From Phytopseudomonas seleniipraecipitans (lineage in GTDB: Bacteria; Pseudomonadota; Gammaproteobacteria; Pseudomonadales; Pseudomonadaceae): 64,000 bases of DNA. The number at the start of each line of letters is the position of its first letter. Position 1 is the stretch's first letter. This document shows, piece after piece, positions 7,922-17,618 of the stretch. The translations under genes were made by a program, and so were the position numbers. Under the pieces are notes generated by a model. That model worked only from the letters and a program-made list of their open reading frames with translations, was not told where the DNA came from and did not search any database. The stretch spans positions 114,890 to 178,889 of the forward strand of contig NZ_FNBM01000004.1 of NCBI RefSeq assembly GCF_900102335.1, written 5' to 3'.

Positions 7922-9697
7922 ATGCTCCGCCGGCCACCGCTGCGCCCTGTTCTCAGCGCCTTGCTTCTGGCAGCCCTCGCGCCGTCGGTACTGGCCGCTG
8001 AGCCCCTGCGGCTCAAACACCTGTATCGCTGCGAAGACGTGCTGGACACCCAGCGCCAGGCCTTCTGCCTCGACGCCCGCGGTATCGCTAACGGTGAGCT
8101 GCAGGTGCTGCTTGATGGCAAGCCGCTGCCCGCCAGCGCCATCGACCGGCGCGAGGGCCTGCGCATCACCCTGGACAGCGGCCGCTATCGCAGCGGCCCG
8201 CTGTGGTTACAACAGGGCGATGCGGCGAGCAATCCGGTGTGGCTGTCCATGGCCGGCAGCCACGTTGTGGCGGCCAAGCCCAACGAAGTGGCCAAGAACA
8301 TGGACGGCCTGAATACCTACGTCGACCTGGTCAGCGTGGTCATCGAGGAGGATGCCAAGGGTCTCGAGACGGCCAGGGCGCTGGCAAAGAAATACGGCGC
8401 TGAAGTAGTGGGGGCAATTCCGCCGCTCAATACCTTCCAGCTGCGCCTGCCGGCCAAGAACCTGATTCAGCGCGACGCACTGGTACTGCGCCTGGGCAGC
8501 GAGCTGAGCGTTGATGCCGTGGTGATCGAGGAGTCCTCGGCGGAGGAGCAGGAAGCACCCAGCGGCGAGTCAGCCAACGACCATCTCGACGAGGAAGAAT
8601 GGGCCGCGAACCGTTTCCTCGATGCCGTCAATTACTACCAGCGGCGCATTCCGTCGAAAGGCTCGCCCATCACGACAACCCCCGTGCGCATCGGGCTGAT
8701 CGAACGCAACGTCGACTTCGACGCGCCGGACTTCAAAGACTACCTCGGCGCAGCCGACCGCCAGGGCCACACGCCGCATACCCGCCTGTACAGCCGCGAC
8801 GCCGATAAACCCAACGGCCATGGTTCCACCGTTGCCGGCATTCTCGCCGCGCGCTGGAACGACGGCGGCAACACCGGCTTCCTGCGCGGCCTGGACGGCG
8901 CCGGCCCGGGCTTCGAGGTGATCGTCGACCGCAACTCCGACGCTGGCATCACCGCCAACGTCGCGGCTTCGGTGAACCTGGTGGAAGATGGCGTGCGTGT
9001 GCTGAATTGGAGCTGGGGCATTCACCGCGTCGGCGCCAAGAACATTCATGGCGACGAAATCGATTCGCTGGTGCGCTCGGGCGTGGCAATGAGCGGTTAC
9101 GAGGAACTGCTTGAGGAGTTTTTCCTGTGGCTGCGCCGCGAGCACCCGGACGTGGTGGTGATCAACTCCGCGGGTAATGGTGCCTCGTTCTCCGGCGCCG
9201 ACGACTACCGCTTGCCCTCGTCCTTCGTCACCGAGCAACTGTTCGTGGTCGGCGGCCACCAGCGCAGCGAACGACAGGATGTCGCGGTTGACGACCCGGC
9301 CTACGTCACTCGCCGCAGCTCCTCGAACGTCGACACCCGTGTCGACATCACGGCCGCCGCCTGCGTGCGTGCGTCCACCGCCGCCGAAAACGAACAGGGC
9401 AAGGTACATTGCGGCACCTCCTACGCCACGCCGCTGGTGGCGGGCGTGGTCGCCGCGCTGATGTCGATCAACCCAGAACTGCACCCCGATCAACTGCGCA
9501 TGCTGCTGCGTCGCAGCGCCATGACCATCGGCGAAGAGTTCGACTTTGAGCCGACCGACGCCGACGACCTGACCGCGCCCATCCTGCCATCCGAACGTGG
9601 CTTCAATCTGAACGACAAGGACATCGGCCGCTCGGCGCGTCTGGACATGCAAAAGGCGCTGGATCTGACGGTCAGGAGCCTGGATCAGAACAAATAA
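7922..9697 (+). CDS. Exported subtilisin-like (S8) protein with Glu replacing the catalytic Asp
   Basis: A 591-residue exported protein. Signal peptide at 1-26 (cut near VLAAEP), a propeptide-like region at about 125-205, and an S8 domain from about 255 to 515. His300 (NGHGSTVAGI), the oxyanion Asn419 (INSAGN) and Ser500 (CGTSYATPLVAG) are in place. The Asp motif, normally DTG, reads IGLIERNVDFD, so Glu261 stands where the catalytic Asp should be. Eight or so cysteine-poor loops and a long acidic linker at 203-226 follow the propeptide. It may be weakly active, specialised or a pseudoprotease. A 96-residue exported protein follows 75 bp downstream and may be co-expressed. Confidence 0.8.
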   Translation: MLRRPPLRPVLSALLLAALAPSVLAAEPLRLKHLYRCEDVLDTQRQAFCLDARGIANGELQVLLDGKPLPASAIDRREGLRITLDSGRYRSGPLWLQQGDAASNPVWLSMAGSHVVAAKPNEVAKNMDGLNTYVDLVSVVIEEDAKGLETARALAKKYGAEVVGAIPPLNTFQLRLPAKNLIQRDALVLRLGSELSVDAVVIEESSAEEQEAPSGESANDHLDEEEWAANRFLDAVNYYQRRIPSKGSPITTTPVRIGLIERNVDFDAPDFKDYLGAADRQGHTPHTRLYSRDADKPNGHGSTVAGILAARWNDGGNTGFLRGLDGAGPGFEVIVDRNSDAGITANVAASVNLVEDGVRVLNWSWGIHRVGAKNIHGDEIDSLVRSGVAMSGYEELLEEFFLWLRREHPDVVVINSAGNGASFSGADDYRLPSSFVTEQLFVVGGHQRSERQDVAVDDPAYVTRRSSSNVDTRVDITAAACVRASTAAENEQGKVHCGTSYATPLVAGVVAALMSINPELHPDQLRMLLRRSAMTIGEEFDFEPTDADDLTAPILPSERGFNLNDKDIGRSARLDMQKALDLTVRSLDQNK

Positions 9698-9772
9698 GGC
9701 GCCGGGCAAAAGCCTGAACCTTCACGCTGGGCGGATACTCAACCGCACGGACTCAAGCGTGAGGAACCGAGC

Positions 9773-10063
9773 ATGATCAAGCAGATAGCGCCGCTTTGCG
9801 GCCTGGCCCTGGCGCTTTATGGCATGGGCCAAGCGCAGGCCTGCACCGCCGACGAAGCCAGCGCCAAGGCGCAGGAGCTGGCGGCCAAGGTAGAGGAAAT
9901 TACTCAGCGCGATCCCGAACGGGCCGCGTTGCTGCGACAGGAACTCAAGGAGGCGCAACCGCAAACCGAAGCACAGAAGCTCGGTACCGACTGCGATGCG
10001 TACGACCAACGCCTGCGCGAACTCGAAGAGATCGGCGCCGAGGTCGAGGAACAGGTGGAATGA
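9773..10063 (+). CDS. Small exported protein, helical, two cysteines
   Basis: A 96-residue protein with a signal peptide (MIKQIAPLCGLALALYGMG..., cut near AQA) and a mature part of about 72 residues that is almost wholly charged alpha-helix, with heptad-like spacing (AKAQELAAKVEEITQRDPER). Mature cysteines at about residues 24 and 74 could form one disulfide. GAGGAACC sits upstream of the ATG. It follows the S8-like gene by 75 bp and might be its partner, but nothing beyond position supports that. Family not recognised. Confidence 0.7.
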   Translation: MIKQIAPLCGLALALYGMGQAQACTADEASAKAQELAAKVEEITQRDPERAALLRQELKEAQPQTEAQKLGTDCDAYDQRLRELEEIGAEVEEQVE

Positions 10064-10114
10064 TCCAGGCAACGACTGGCGCAGCAGGATGCGCCAGTCA
10101 GCCTTGCGCGGGGA

Positions 10115-11467
10115 TCACGCGTCGGTGGAAGGCGCCTTGCGCTTCAGTGGCGCCAGGCCGTCCTGACTGATCAGGGTCGGCGCATCGCTCTTCGGCTTGT
10201 TTACCGTATTGCGTTTGGCCGGGGTTTTCGCCGCTGGCTTCTTGGCGATCTTCTTGCCGGTTTTCGGGTCGACCTTTTTCTTTTTCGGGCCTACTGCCTT
10301 GCCAGACGCCTTGAGGTTCTTCGGCCCCTGATAGACGCCTTTGTGCTCCTTGATGCTGCGCCGCTCGAAACGCTGCTTGAGGTAGCGCTCGATGCTCGAC
10401 ATCAGGTTCCAGTCACCGTGGGTAATCAGCGAGATCGCCGTGCCTTCGCTACCGGCACGGCCGGTACGGCCAACACGGTGCACGTAGTCATCGCCGGAAC
10501 GTGGCATGTCGAAGTTGATCACCAGATCGAGACCATCGACGTCCAGACCGCGAGCGGCGACATCGGTGGCGACCAGCACTTTTACCGCGCCCTGGCGCAG
10601 GCGGTCGATGGCCAGCTTGCGATCCTTCTGGTCCTTCTCGCCGTGCAGCACGAAGGTCTTGAATTCCTTGGCCACCAGCTTGCCGTACAGGCGATCGGCC
10701 TGGGCACGCGTGTTGGTGAAGATGATCGCCTTGTCGTAGGTCTCGTTGCTCAGCAGCCACTCGACCAACTGTTCCTTGTGATGGTTGTGGTCGGCCGTGA
10801 TGATCTGCTGACGCGTGCCTTCGGCCAGTTCACTGACGCGATTGAGCTGCAAGTGCAGCGGGTCACGCAGCACCTTGGCGATCACTTCACGCAGGCTGGC
10901 GCCGCCGCTGGTGGCAGAGAACAACAGGGTCTGGTGCTCGTTGCCGCACAGCTCCGCCAAACGCTGCACGTCTTCGGCGAAGCCCATGTCGAGCATGCGG
11001 TCGGCTTCGTCCAGCACCAGCATTTCAACGTCGTCGAACAGCAGGTTGCCCGCATTGGCGTGCTCGATCAGACGGCCCGGCGTGCCGATCAGGATGTCGA
11101 TCTTGCGCATCATCGCCGCCTGCACCTTGAAGTCTTCACCACCGGTCACCAGGCCAGCCTTGAGAAAGGTGAACTGGGCGAAGCGCTCGACTTCCTTGAG
11201 GGTCTGCTGGGCCAGCTCGCGGGTCGGCAGCAGGATCAGCGCACGTACGCTCAGGCGCTGCTTGGAATTACCGTCACCGAGCAGGCGATGCAACATCGGC
11301 AGCACGAAGGCCGCGGTCTTGCCGCTCCCGGTCTGGGCGGTGACACGCAGATCCTTGCCCTGCAGCGCAGGCGGAATCGCCGCTGCCTGTACCGGAGTCG
11401 GCTCGACGAAATTAAGCTCGGCCACGGCTTTGAGCAGGCGTTCATGCAGGGCAAATTGGGCAAACAC
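10115..11467 (-). CDS. DEAD-box ATP-dependent RNA helicase
   Basis: A 450-residue helicase with all core motifs in order: Q-motif (FALHERLLKAVAEL...PTPVQ), Walker A AQTGSGKT, PTRELAQQ, TPGR, DEAD, SAT, then in the second RecA domain TNTRAQ, ARGLDVDGLD and HRVGRTGR. A lysine/proline/alanine-rich basic tail of about 75 residues (PKKKKVDPKTGKKIAKKP) would bind RNA. It most resembles the SrmB/RhlE group that helps assemble ribosomes or degrade RNA in the cold. An upstream ATG is open at 11485, but the GTG at 11467 has GAGGT seven bases before it and gives the normal family start FAQFALHERL. Confidence 0.9.
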   Translation of the reverse strand: MFAQFALHERLLKAVAELNFVEPTPVQAAAIPPALQGKDLRVTAQTGSGKTAAFVLPMLHRLLGDGNSKQRLSVRALILLPTRELAQQTLKEVERFAQFTFLKAGLVTGGEDFKVQAAMMRKIDILIGTPGRLIEHANAGNLLFDDVEMLVLDEADRMLDMGFAEDVQRLAELCGNEHQTLLFSATSGGASLREVIAKVLRDPLHLQLNRVSELAEGTRQQIITADHNHHKEQLVEWLLSNETYDKAIIFTNTRAQADRLYGKLVAKEFKTFVLHGEKDQKDRKLAIDRLRQGAVKVLVATDVAARGLDVDGLDLVINFDMPRSGDDYVHRVGRTGRAGSEGTAISLITHGDWNLMSSIERYLKQRFERRSIKEHKGVYQGPKNLKASGKAVGPKKKKVDPKTGKKIAKKPAAKTPAKRNTVNKPKSDAPTLISQDGLAPLKRKAPSTDA

Positions 11468-11563
11468 GGGACAACCTCGATGCAAATGCTAAATCAGCCG
11501 CATAGGTTACCGCGTTCGCGCCTCGGGGCCGAATTGTTTCTCCGAACGGCAGGTTGAAAACCG

Positions 11564-12466
11564 TCAGATAGGGGTGCGCATGCGCCGCTGTTTGAGCAGC
11601 AGACGGCCGCTGTCCCAACCCACCAGCACCACCGCCAGCCAGATCGGCAAGTAGGTGAGGAACTGGGCCGAGTCGAACTGCTCACCCAGAAATACCAGGC
11701 TGACCATAAACAGTAGCACCGGCTCCACGTAGCTGAGGATGCCGAACAGGCCCAGCGGCAGCAGCCGCGCCGAGGCCATCATCGCGGCCAGCGCGACGGT
11801 GCCGAGCATCGCCATACCCGGCACCAGCCACCACAGGCGCGGGAACTCGTCGAACACGTTGGCCGGCGCCCAGTGCACGATCATCCAGATGGCCAGCGGC
11901 GCCAGCATCACCATCTCCAGAATCAGCCCTGGCAGGGCATCGAGGCGCATCCAGCGACGCAGCATGAAGTACGGCGGATAACCCAGCGCGGTCACCAGGG
12001 TCACCCAGGAAAATGCCTGAGAACGCCACAGTTCGTGCAGCACGCCGGCAAAAGCGCAGGCCACGGCGATCTTCTGCAGGGGGCGCAGGCGTTCGCCATA
12101 GAACACCCGGCCGACCAGCACCATCGCCAACGGCAGCAGGAAGTAGCCCAGCGACACATCGAGCATGTGCCCGGTTAGCGGTGCCCACACGAACAGAAAC
12201 CATTGCACGCCGATCAGTGCGGCAGACAGTGGCAAGGCCGCCAGCAGCAGCGGTTCACTGCGCAGGCGCTGCAGTACGGTAAACAGCGCCGGCCACTGGC
12301 GCAGCACGGTAACCAGCAATAATACAGCGGGAATCGACCACAGCACGCGCTGCGCGAACACCTGCCAGCCATCCAGCGGTGTAAGCATCTGCACGTAGCC
12401 GGGAATCAGCGCAAAAAGAATCGAGGCGCTGACAGAAAACACCACACCACGCCCGGAAAGCGTCAT
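11564..12466 (-). CDS. rarD: RarD/EamA-family membrane transporter
   Basis: A 300-residue inner-membrane protein with about ten hydrophobic helices in two EamA repeats. Typical RarD features are the first helix (GVVFSVSASILFALIPGYVQ), RVLWSIPAVLLLV and the C-terminal YVEPVLLFMVSLVFLGEQF. RarD proteins belong to the drug/metabolite transporter superfamily; the substrate is unknown. The start at 12466 is preceded by GAGGTGCGTG; an in-frame ATG nine codons upstream lacks such a site. The preceding helicase gene lies 96 bp downstream, on the same strand. Confidence 0.85.
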   Translation of the reverse strand: MTLSGRGVVFSVSASILFALIPGYVQMLTPLDGWQVFAQRVLWSIPAVLLLVTVLRQWPALFTVLQRLRSEPLLLAALPLSAALIGVQWFLFVWAPLTGHMLDVSLGYFLLPLAMVLVGRVFYGERLRPLQKIAVACAFAGVLHELWRSQAFSWVTLVTALGYPPYFMLRRWMRLDALPGLILEMVMLAPLAIWMIVHWAPANVFDEFPRLWWLVPGMAMLGTVALAAMMASARLLPLGLFGILSYVEPVLLFMVSLVFLGEQFDSAQFLTYLPIWLAVVLVGWDSGRLLLKQRRMRTPI

Positions 12467-12699
12467 CACGCACCTCGAAGGAAAGAAAGCCATTCGTTTT
12501 CAGCCTATCAGCCGACAGCAGCGGCGACGCCGAGACGGCGCTGGCGAGCACGTCAACGCCGCTATACGAATGGGCGGCGCACCATAACGGTTCACTGCCT
12601 GACAGACAATCACCTGCAGCCCGGCGCGTGCAGGAACCGGCCATCGACTAGACAACTACCAGGTGCCGTAGCCGGAAATGGAGGATGAAAGCGATTGCG

Positions 12700-13299
12700 T
12701 CAGATGAGGTGGGCGATGCGCTGCTCGGCCGCTTCAAGGCCCTTGGCCATGAACTCGCTGCCGAGGTTGAGCCCTTCGGCATGAATGAAGGTCACGTCAT
12801 GGATGCCCATGAATGCCAACAGCTGGCGCAGGTAGGGTTCCTGATGGTCCTGAATGCCACCGGAATAGATGCCGCCGCGGGCCGTCACGACGAAGGCGCG
12901 CTTGCCATGCAGCAGCCCCTGAGGGCCATTTTCGCTGTAGCGGAAGGTTACTCCGGCGCGTAGCACATGGTCGAACCACGCCTTGAGTGTGCTGGGAATA
13001 GTGAAGTTGTACATTGGCGCAGCCAGCATCAGCACATCAGCCACCAACAATTCGTGAACCAGCTGATCGGCACGTTGCAGCGCGGCACACTCCGCCGGGC
13101 CATGGCTGGTGGCGGGCTGCGTCCAGGCGTTGAGCAGAGCGATATCCAGATGCGGCACGGGTTCGGCGCCCAGATCGCGACGGCAAATGCGGTCATCCGG
13201 ATGCGCAGCACGCCAGCGTGTCAGAAAGCACTCGGTCAGTTGCCGTGAAACCGAGCCGTGCTGACGTGCACTGCTTTCAATCACCAGTAGCCGAGCCAT
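12700..13299 (-). CDS. azoR: FMN-dependent NADH-azoreductase
   Basis: A 199-residue flavodoxin-like enzyme of the AzoR family. The N-terminal LLVIESSARQHGSVSRQL binds the FMN phosphate, and PMYNFTIPSTLKAWFDHVLR is the family signature at about 85-105. GIYSGG also contacts flavin. Reduces azo bonds and quinones with NADH in the cytosol and works as a dimer. GGAG lies 8 bases upstream of the ATG at 13299; the nine extra upstream codons are unlikely to be used. The LysR gene at 13835 is nearby on the other strand, as around P. aeruginosa azoR3 (recalled). Confidence 0.88.
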   Translation of the reverse strand: MARLLVIESSARQHGSVSRQLTECFLTRWRAAHPDDRICRRDLGAEPVPHLDIALLNAWTQPATSHGPAECAALQRADQLVHELLVADVLMLAAPMYNFTIPSTLKAWFDHVLRAGVTFRYSENGPQGLLHGKRAFVVTARGGIYSGGIQDHQEPYLRQLLAFMGIHDVTFIHAEGLNLGSEFMAKGLEAAEQRIAHLI

Positions 13300-13442
13300 T
13301 GGACGCTCCATCGATAGGCGGATCAAACGATGGCGCAGAGACTAGAGACGCAGGATTCGATAATAAAGCGTGATTATCCGCTGCCAACTATCGACGAAGT
13401 TGATTTGTTCCGCCGCAGACCCTAGGCTGCGAGCGCGATGAG

Positions 13443-13757
13443 CTACTGCGGTTCACAGGTGAGCTGCACGCGTAAACGGATGATACTGCGGGCGAATTTC
13501 ACGGTCAGGTTTCCGCTCTCCCCCGCTGCCAGGCTGACGCTACGGGTACGCGGCGCTTCCGGGCCATTACGAAATACGCCTTTGCAGGAGGCAGCCTTTG
13601 CGCCGTAGTTCTGCACCCGCACCGCCGCCATGTTGTGGTCGATTTCCTGAGAGCTGGCCGCGACCTCAGCCCCATTGAGCTGCTTCTCCAACTCGATGGG
13701 ATAGGCCTGCGCTGCCAGTGGCAACAGGGTGATCAGCGCGCAACAGATTTTTTTCAT
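13443..13757 (-). CDS. Small periplasmic protein (unknown function)
   Basis: A 104-residue protein with a clear signal peptide (MKKICCALITLLPLAAQAYP, cut after AQA). The mature part has a beta-rich pattern ending in IIRLRVQLTCEP, with cysteines at about residues 64 and 101 that could pair. Relatives in Pseudomonas have been labelled '3-phosphoglycerate kinase', which this is clearly not. The ATG at 13757 has GGAGG nine bases upstream; 30 further upstream codons overlap the LysR gene and are not believable. It is divergent from that LysR gene, separated by 77 bp, so it may be a target. Confidence 0.75.
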   Translation of the reverse strand: MKKICCALITLLPLAAQAYPIELEKQLNGAEVAASSQEIDHNMAAVRVQNYGAKAASCKGVFRNGPEAPRTRSVSLAAGESGNLTVKFARSIIRLRVQLTCEPQ

Positions 13758-13834
13758 GGCCAGCCTCCGACGGTGGGCTGTCAGTTTAGGGCCAGTACCC
13801 TGCCCGTGCGCAAGGGACTGGCGGAGGAGATGCA

Positions 13835-14761
13835 ATGAAGGCCCCACGCGTAACCCTCGACCAATGGCGCACGCTGCAGGCTGTGGTCGACCATGGCGGC
13901 TTCGCCCAGGCGGCGGAGGTGCTGCATCGCTCGCAATCGTCGGTCAGCTACACCGTGGCACGCATGCAGGAACAGCTGGGCGTGCCGTTGCTGCGTATCG
14001 ACGGTCGCAAAGCGGTGCTCACCGAGGCCGGCGACGTCTTGCTGCGCCGCTCCCGGCAACTGGTCAAGCAGGCCAGCCAACTGGAAGATCTTGCGCACCA
14101 TATGGAACAGGGCTGGGAAGCCGAGGTACGTCTGGTGGTGGACGCCGCCTACCCGAGCGCGCGCCTGGTACGCGCACTCACCGCCTTCATGCCGCAAAGC
14201 CGAGGCTGCCGGGTGCGCCTGCGCGAAGAAGTGTTGTCCGGTGTCGAGGAAGTGCTCAAGGAAGGTGTCGCCGACCTGGCGATCAGCGGCTACAACATTC
14301 CCGGTTTTCTCGGTGCGGAAATGAGCCCCGTGGAATTTATCGCCGTGGCCCATCCCGATCATGCCTTGCATCGCCTGCAGCGGCAGTTGAGCTTCCAGGA
14401 CCTGGAAACCCAGATGCAGGTGGTGATCCGCGACTCGGGGCGTCAGCAACCCCGTGATGTCGGCTGGCTTGGAGCGGAGCAGCGCTGGACGGTCGGCAGC
14501 CTGGCCACCGCTGCGACCTTCGTCGGCAACGGTTTGGGCTTTGCCTGGCTGCCGCGGCATATGATTGAGCGCGAGCTGAGTGACGGCCTGCTCAAACCCT
14601 TGCCATTGGATAAAGGCGGCAGCCGCAGCCCGGTGTTCTTCCTTTATGCCAGCAAGGACAAGGCCCTCGGGCCGGCCACGCAGATTCTCACCGACCTCAT
14701 TCAACGCTTCGACGCCGCTCCTTTGAACGCAGCCTTTGGCTCACCGGCAGCGCCGGCCTGA
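13835..14761 (+). CDS. LysR family transcriptional regulator
   Basis: A 308-residue LTTR. The N-terminal winged helix-turn-helix spans about 8-65 ([22 protein letters not shown]), followed by the linker helix and a two-lobed effector domain. [17 protein letters not shown] and [16 protein letters not shown] are the usual lobe motifs. It is transcribed away from the small periplasmic protein gene, and the 77-bp gap should hold the shared regulatory site, although I do not see a clear T-N11-A box there. GGAGGAG lies 8 bases before the ATG. Confidence 0.88.
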   Translation: MKAPRVTLDQWRTLQAVVDHGGFAQAAEVLHRSQSSVSYTVARMQEQLGVPLLRIDGRKAVLTEAGDVLLRRSRQLVKQASQLEDLAHHMEQGWEAEVRLVVDAAYPSARLVRALTAFMPQSRGCRVRLREEVLSGVEEVLKEGVADLAISGYNIPGFLGAEMSPVEFIAVAHPDHALHRLQRQLSFQDLETQMQVVIRDSGRQQPRDVGWLGAEQRWTVGSLATAATFVGNGLGFAWLPRHMIERELSDGLLKPLPLDKGGSRSPVFFLYASKDKALGPATQILTDLIQRFDAAPLNAAFGSPAAPA

Positions 14762-14871
14762 AGCCATACCGCACGGCAATGGCCTTATCCCCTGCCGTCG
14801 ATGCGCCGTCTGCTTGCCTTTCTGCCGGAAGTCGAAAACACTGCTGCCACCTCACCCAAGGACTAGACCCG

Positions 14872-15426
14872 ATGCTGAAGAAACTTGCCCTCACCGCCTG
14901 CTCGCTGCTGTTCACCGCTCACCTCATGGCGGCCGAGAACCCCACTGTGCTGCTGACCACCAGCCTGGGCGAAATCGAAGTGCAGCTCGATGAGCAGAAG
15001 GCACCGATCAGCACCCAGAACTTCCTCGCTTACGTGGACAGCGGCTTCTACAAGGGCACGCAGTTTCACCGGGTGATTCCCGGCTTCATGGTGCAGGGCG
15101 GCGGCTTCGACGAGAACATGCGCCAGAAGGACACCAAGGCGCCGATCAAGAACGAAGCCGACAACGGCCTGCACAACGTACGCGGCACCCTGGCCATGGC
15201 CCGCACCCAGGTGCGCGACTCGGCCACCAGCCAGTTCTTCATCAACCACACCGATAACGCCTTCCTCGACCACGGCTCGCGCGACTTCGGTTATGCGGTG
15301 TTCGGCAAGGTGACCCGCGGTATGGAAGTGGTCGACCGCATCGCCCAGGTGCGCACCGCCAACCGCGCCGGCCAGCAGAACGTGCCGGTTGACCCGGTGG
15401 TGATTCTCGACGCCAAGCGCCTCTGA
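14872..15426 (+). CDS. ppiA: Periplasmic cyclophilin-type peptidyl-prolyl isomerase
   Basis: A 184-residue cyclophilin with a Sec signal peptide ([20 protein letters not shown]). Active-site features are [14 protein letters not shown] (catalytic Arg), [17 protein letters not shown] and the C-terminal [17 protein letters not shown]. It catalyses cis-trans isomerisation of prolyl bonds in periplasmic proteins. The frame is open for 31 codons upstream, but only the start at 14872 leaves the signal peptide at the N-terminus. A 12-bp hairpin at 15448-15473 follows the stop. Confidence 0.92.
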   Translation: MLKKLALTACSLLFTAHLMAAENPTVLLTTSLGEIEVQLDEQKAPISTQNFLAYVDSGFYKGTQFHRVIPGFMVQGGGFDENMRQKDTKAPIKNEADNGLHNVRGTLAMARTQVRDSATSQFFINHTDNAFLDHGSRDFGYAVFGKVTRGMEVVDRIAQVRTANRAGQQNVPVDPVVILDAKRL

Positions 15427-15447
15427 TACTGCTACGCTCTTGCCGGT

Positions 15448-15473
15448 AACTCGCGTGCCAAGGCACGCGAGTT
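15448..15473 (+). terminator. Strong hairpin after ppiA
   Basis: A perfect 12-bp stem (AACTCGCGTGCC with its complement) and a two-base loop, 21 bases after the ppiA stop. There is no T-run after it, so it may protect the 3' end of the mRNA or act as a factor-dependent stop instead of a classic intrinsic terminator. Confidence 0.55.
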
Positions 15474-15584
15474 CACCTCCGAGCCCCGCGCTCACGCCTA
15501 TCGGCACTCTTTCATACGGCAGGCGTCGCCTGTCGGCAGCCACAAGCCAAACGCCCGCCAACTCGCCAGAGCAGACTGCGCCTC

Positions 15585-17420
15585 ATGTTGTTCCGCCGCT
15601 TCGAAAACCTGATCGATGTCTTCAAACCCAGCCCTGACGTTGCGCCGCCCAGCGGCATGCTGCGCTTCTACGCCCATTACCTGAAACAGGTATGGCCGCT
15701 GATGATCGCGGTGCTGGTTATCGGCTTTTTCGCGGCGCTGATCGAAGTGGCGCTGTTCAGCTTCCTCGGCCAGTTGATCGACATGGCCCAGGCGACCACC
15801 GACGCGCGGACATTCTTTGCCGAACACCGCAACCAATTGCTGTGGATGGCGCTGGTGGCGCTGATCATCCGCCCGCTGGTATTTGGCTTGCACAACCTGC
15901 TCACCCACCAGGCGATCAACCCGGGGCTGACCAACCTGATTCGCTGGCAGAACCACCGCTACGTGCTCAAGCAGAGCCTGAATTTCTTCCAGAACGACTT
16001 CGCCGGGCGCATCGCCCAACGCGTCATGCAGACCGGCCCGTCGCTGCGCGATTCGGCCATGCAGGTGATCGACGCTTTATGGCACGTGGTGGTCTACGCC
16101 GGCAGCGCGTTGTACCTGTTCGCCGCCGCCGACCTGCGCCTGATCGTGCCGTTGTCACTGTGGATCATCGGCTACAGCGCCGCGCTCTGGTATTTCGTGC
16201 CACGTATCAAGGCCCGCTCGGCAGCCGCTTCGGCAGCGCGTTCGAAAGTCATGGGTCGGGTGGTCGACGGCTACAGCAACGTCGCCACGCTCAAGCTGTT
16301 CGCCCATTCGCGCGAGGAGGAAACCTACGCCCGCGAGGCCATGCAGGAGCTGCTCGACAAATTCCGCCTGCAGTCGCGCATCATCACCAGCCTGGACTTC
16401 CTGATCACCTGTATGAACGGCCTGCTGATCGTCGGCACGGGCGCCCTGGCGTTGTGGCTATGGAGCGAGGCGCTGATCAGCACCGGCGCCATCGCCCTGG
16501 CACTGGGCCTGGTGATTCGCATCAACAACATGGCCGAATGGATCATGTGGGTGGTCAACGGCATCTTCGAGAACGTCGGCACCGTGCAGGACGGCATGCA
16601 GACCATCGTCCAGCCGCGTGAAGTACTCGACCGTGAAGACGCCAAGCCGCTACAGGTTCAACAGGGCGGCGTGCGCTTCGACGACGTGCACTTTCACTAT
16701 GGCAAGCAAGGCGGCGTGATCAGCGGCCTGGCCATCGACATCCGCCCTGGCGAGAAGATCGGCCTGGTCGGGCCGTCGGGCGCCGGCAAGTCGACCCTGG
16801 TCAACTTGTTGCTGCGTCTCTATGACCTCGAGAGCGGACGCATCCTCATTGATGGTCAGGATATCGCCGCGGTGAGCCAGGAAAGCCTGCGCGCCAACAT
16901 CGGCGTGGTCACCCAGGATACGTCCCTGCTGCACCGCTCGATCCGCGACAACTTGCGCTACGGCAAGCCCGAAGCCAGTGACGAAGAGCTCTGGGCCGCG
17001 GCACGCAAGGCCCGAGCAGAGGGCTTTATCGCCCCCCTGGATGACAGCCAGGGGGGCCTCGGCTTCGACGCCCAGGTCGGTGAACGCGGTGTGAAACTCT
17101 CTGGCGGCCAGCGCCAACGCATTGCCATTGCCCGGGTGCTGCTCAAGGATGCGCCGATCCTGATCATGGACGAAGCCACCTCGGCGCTGGACTCGGAGGT
17201 CGAATCGGCCATTCAGGAGAGCCTCGATAGCCTGATGGACGGCAAGACGGTGATCGCCATTGCGCACCGCCTTTCCACCATCGCGCGAATGGATCGCCTG
17301 GTGGTGATCGACCAGGGCCAGGTGATCGAGACTGGCACCCACGCCGAGCTGATCGCACGCGGTGGCCTCTATGCCCGGCTGTGGCAGCACCAGACGGGCG
17401 GCTTCGTCGGCGTCGACTGA
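15585..17420 (+). CDS. ABC exporter, fused permease and ATPase
   Basis: A 611-residue half-transporter. Residues about 35-320 hold six transmembrane helices (type IV exporter fold), and the nucleotide-binding domain follows with Walker A GPSGAGKST, Q-loop VTQDTSLL, signature LSGGQRQRIAIA, Walker B ILIMDEATSALD and the H-loop IAIAHRLST. It should dimerise in the inner membrane and export lipids or drugs. In P. aeruginosa an equivalent gene follows ppiA (recalled). No partner gene is next to it. Substrate unknown. Confidence 0.92.
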   Translation: MLFRRFENLIDVFKPSPDVAPPSGMLRFYAHYLKQVWPLMIAVLVIGFFAALIEVALFSFLGQLIDMAQATTDARTFFAEHRNQLLWMALVALIIRPLVFGLHNLLTHQAINPGLTNLIRWQNHRYVLKQSLNFFQNDFAGRIAQRVMQTGPSLRDSAMQVIDALWHVVVYAGSALYLFAAADLRLIVPLSLWIIGYSAALWYFVPRIKARSAAASAARSKVMGRVVDGYSNVATLKLFAHSREEETYAREAMQELLDKFRLQSRIITSLDFLITCMNGLLIVGTGALALWLWSEALISTGAIALALGLVIRINNMAEWIMWVVNGIFENVGTVQDGMQTIVQPREVLDREDAKPLQVQQGGVRFDDVHFHYGKQGGVISGLAIDIRPGEKIGLVGPSGAGKSTLVNLLLRLYDLESGRILIDGQDIAAVSQESLRANIGVVTQDTSLLHRSIRDNLRYGKPEASDEELWAAARKARAEGFIAPLDDSQGGLGFDAQVGERGVKLSGGQRQRIAIARVLLKDAPILIMDEATSALDSEVESAIQESLDSLMDGKTVIAIAHRLSTIARMDRLVVIDQGQVIETGTHAELIARGGLYARLWQHQTGGFVGVD

Positions 17421-17462
17421 CGCCGACCAGGTACCGCAGGACGTCTGAAAATCATGACAATA

Positions 17463-17476
17463 GTTAGCTTGCTAAC
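17463..17476. promoter_or_regulatory. Palindromic operator-like site
   Basis: GTTAGCTTGCTAAC forms a dyad with 5-bp arms in AT-rich sequence between the ABC exporter and the DUF2790 gene. Such TTAGC-centred dyads are typical of MarR-family operators. No MarR gene lies in the window, so the regulator is unknown. Confidence 0.35.
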
Positions 17477-17618
17477 ATCTATCATTTTCCGTGATACCCA
17501 TTAACGAAGGCATCAATTTCCGCGGTGTCGGCTTTGCTGGTCATATGAGTCCTACAGGCAACGAGACCGACCGAGCCGGCCGGGCTGCTTGTCATCCGAA
17601 ATGATCGAGGACTCACCC

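Noticed and set aside
13758..13847. Longer start of the small periplasmic protein
   Set aside because: It would bury the signal peptide and overlap the LysR gene; GGAGG marks the start at 13757.
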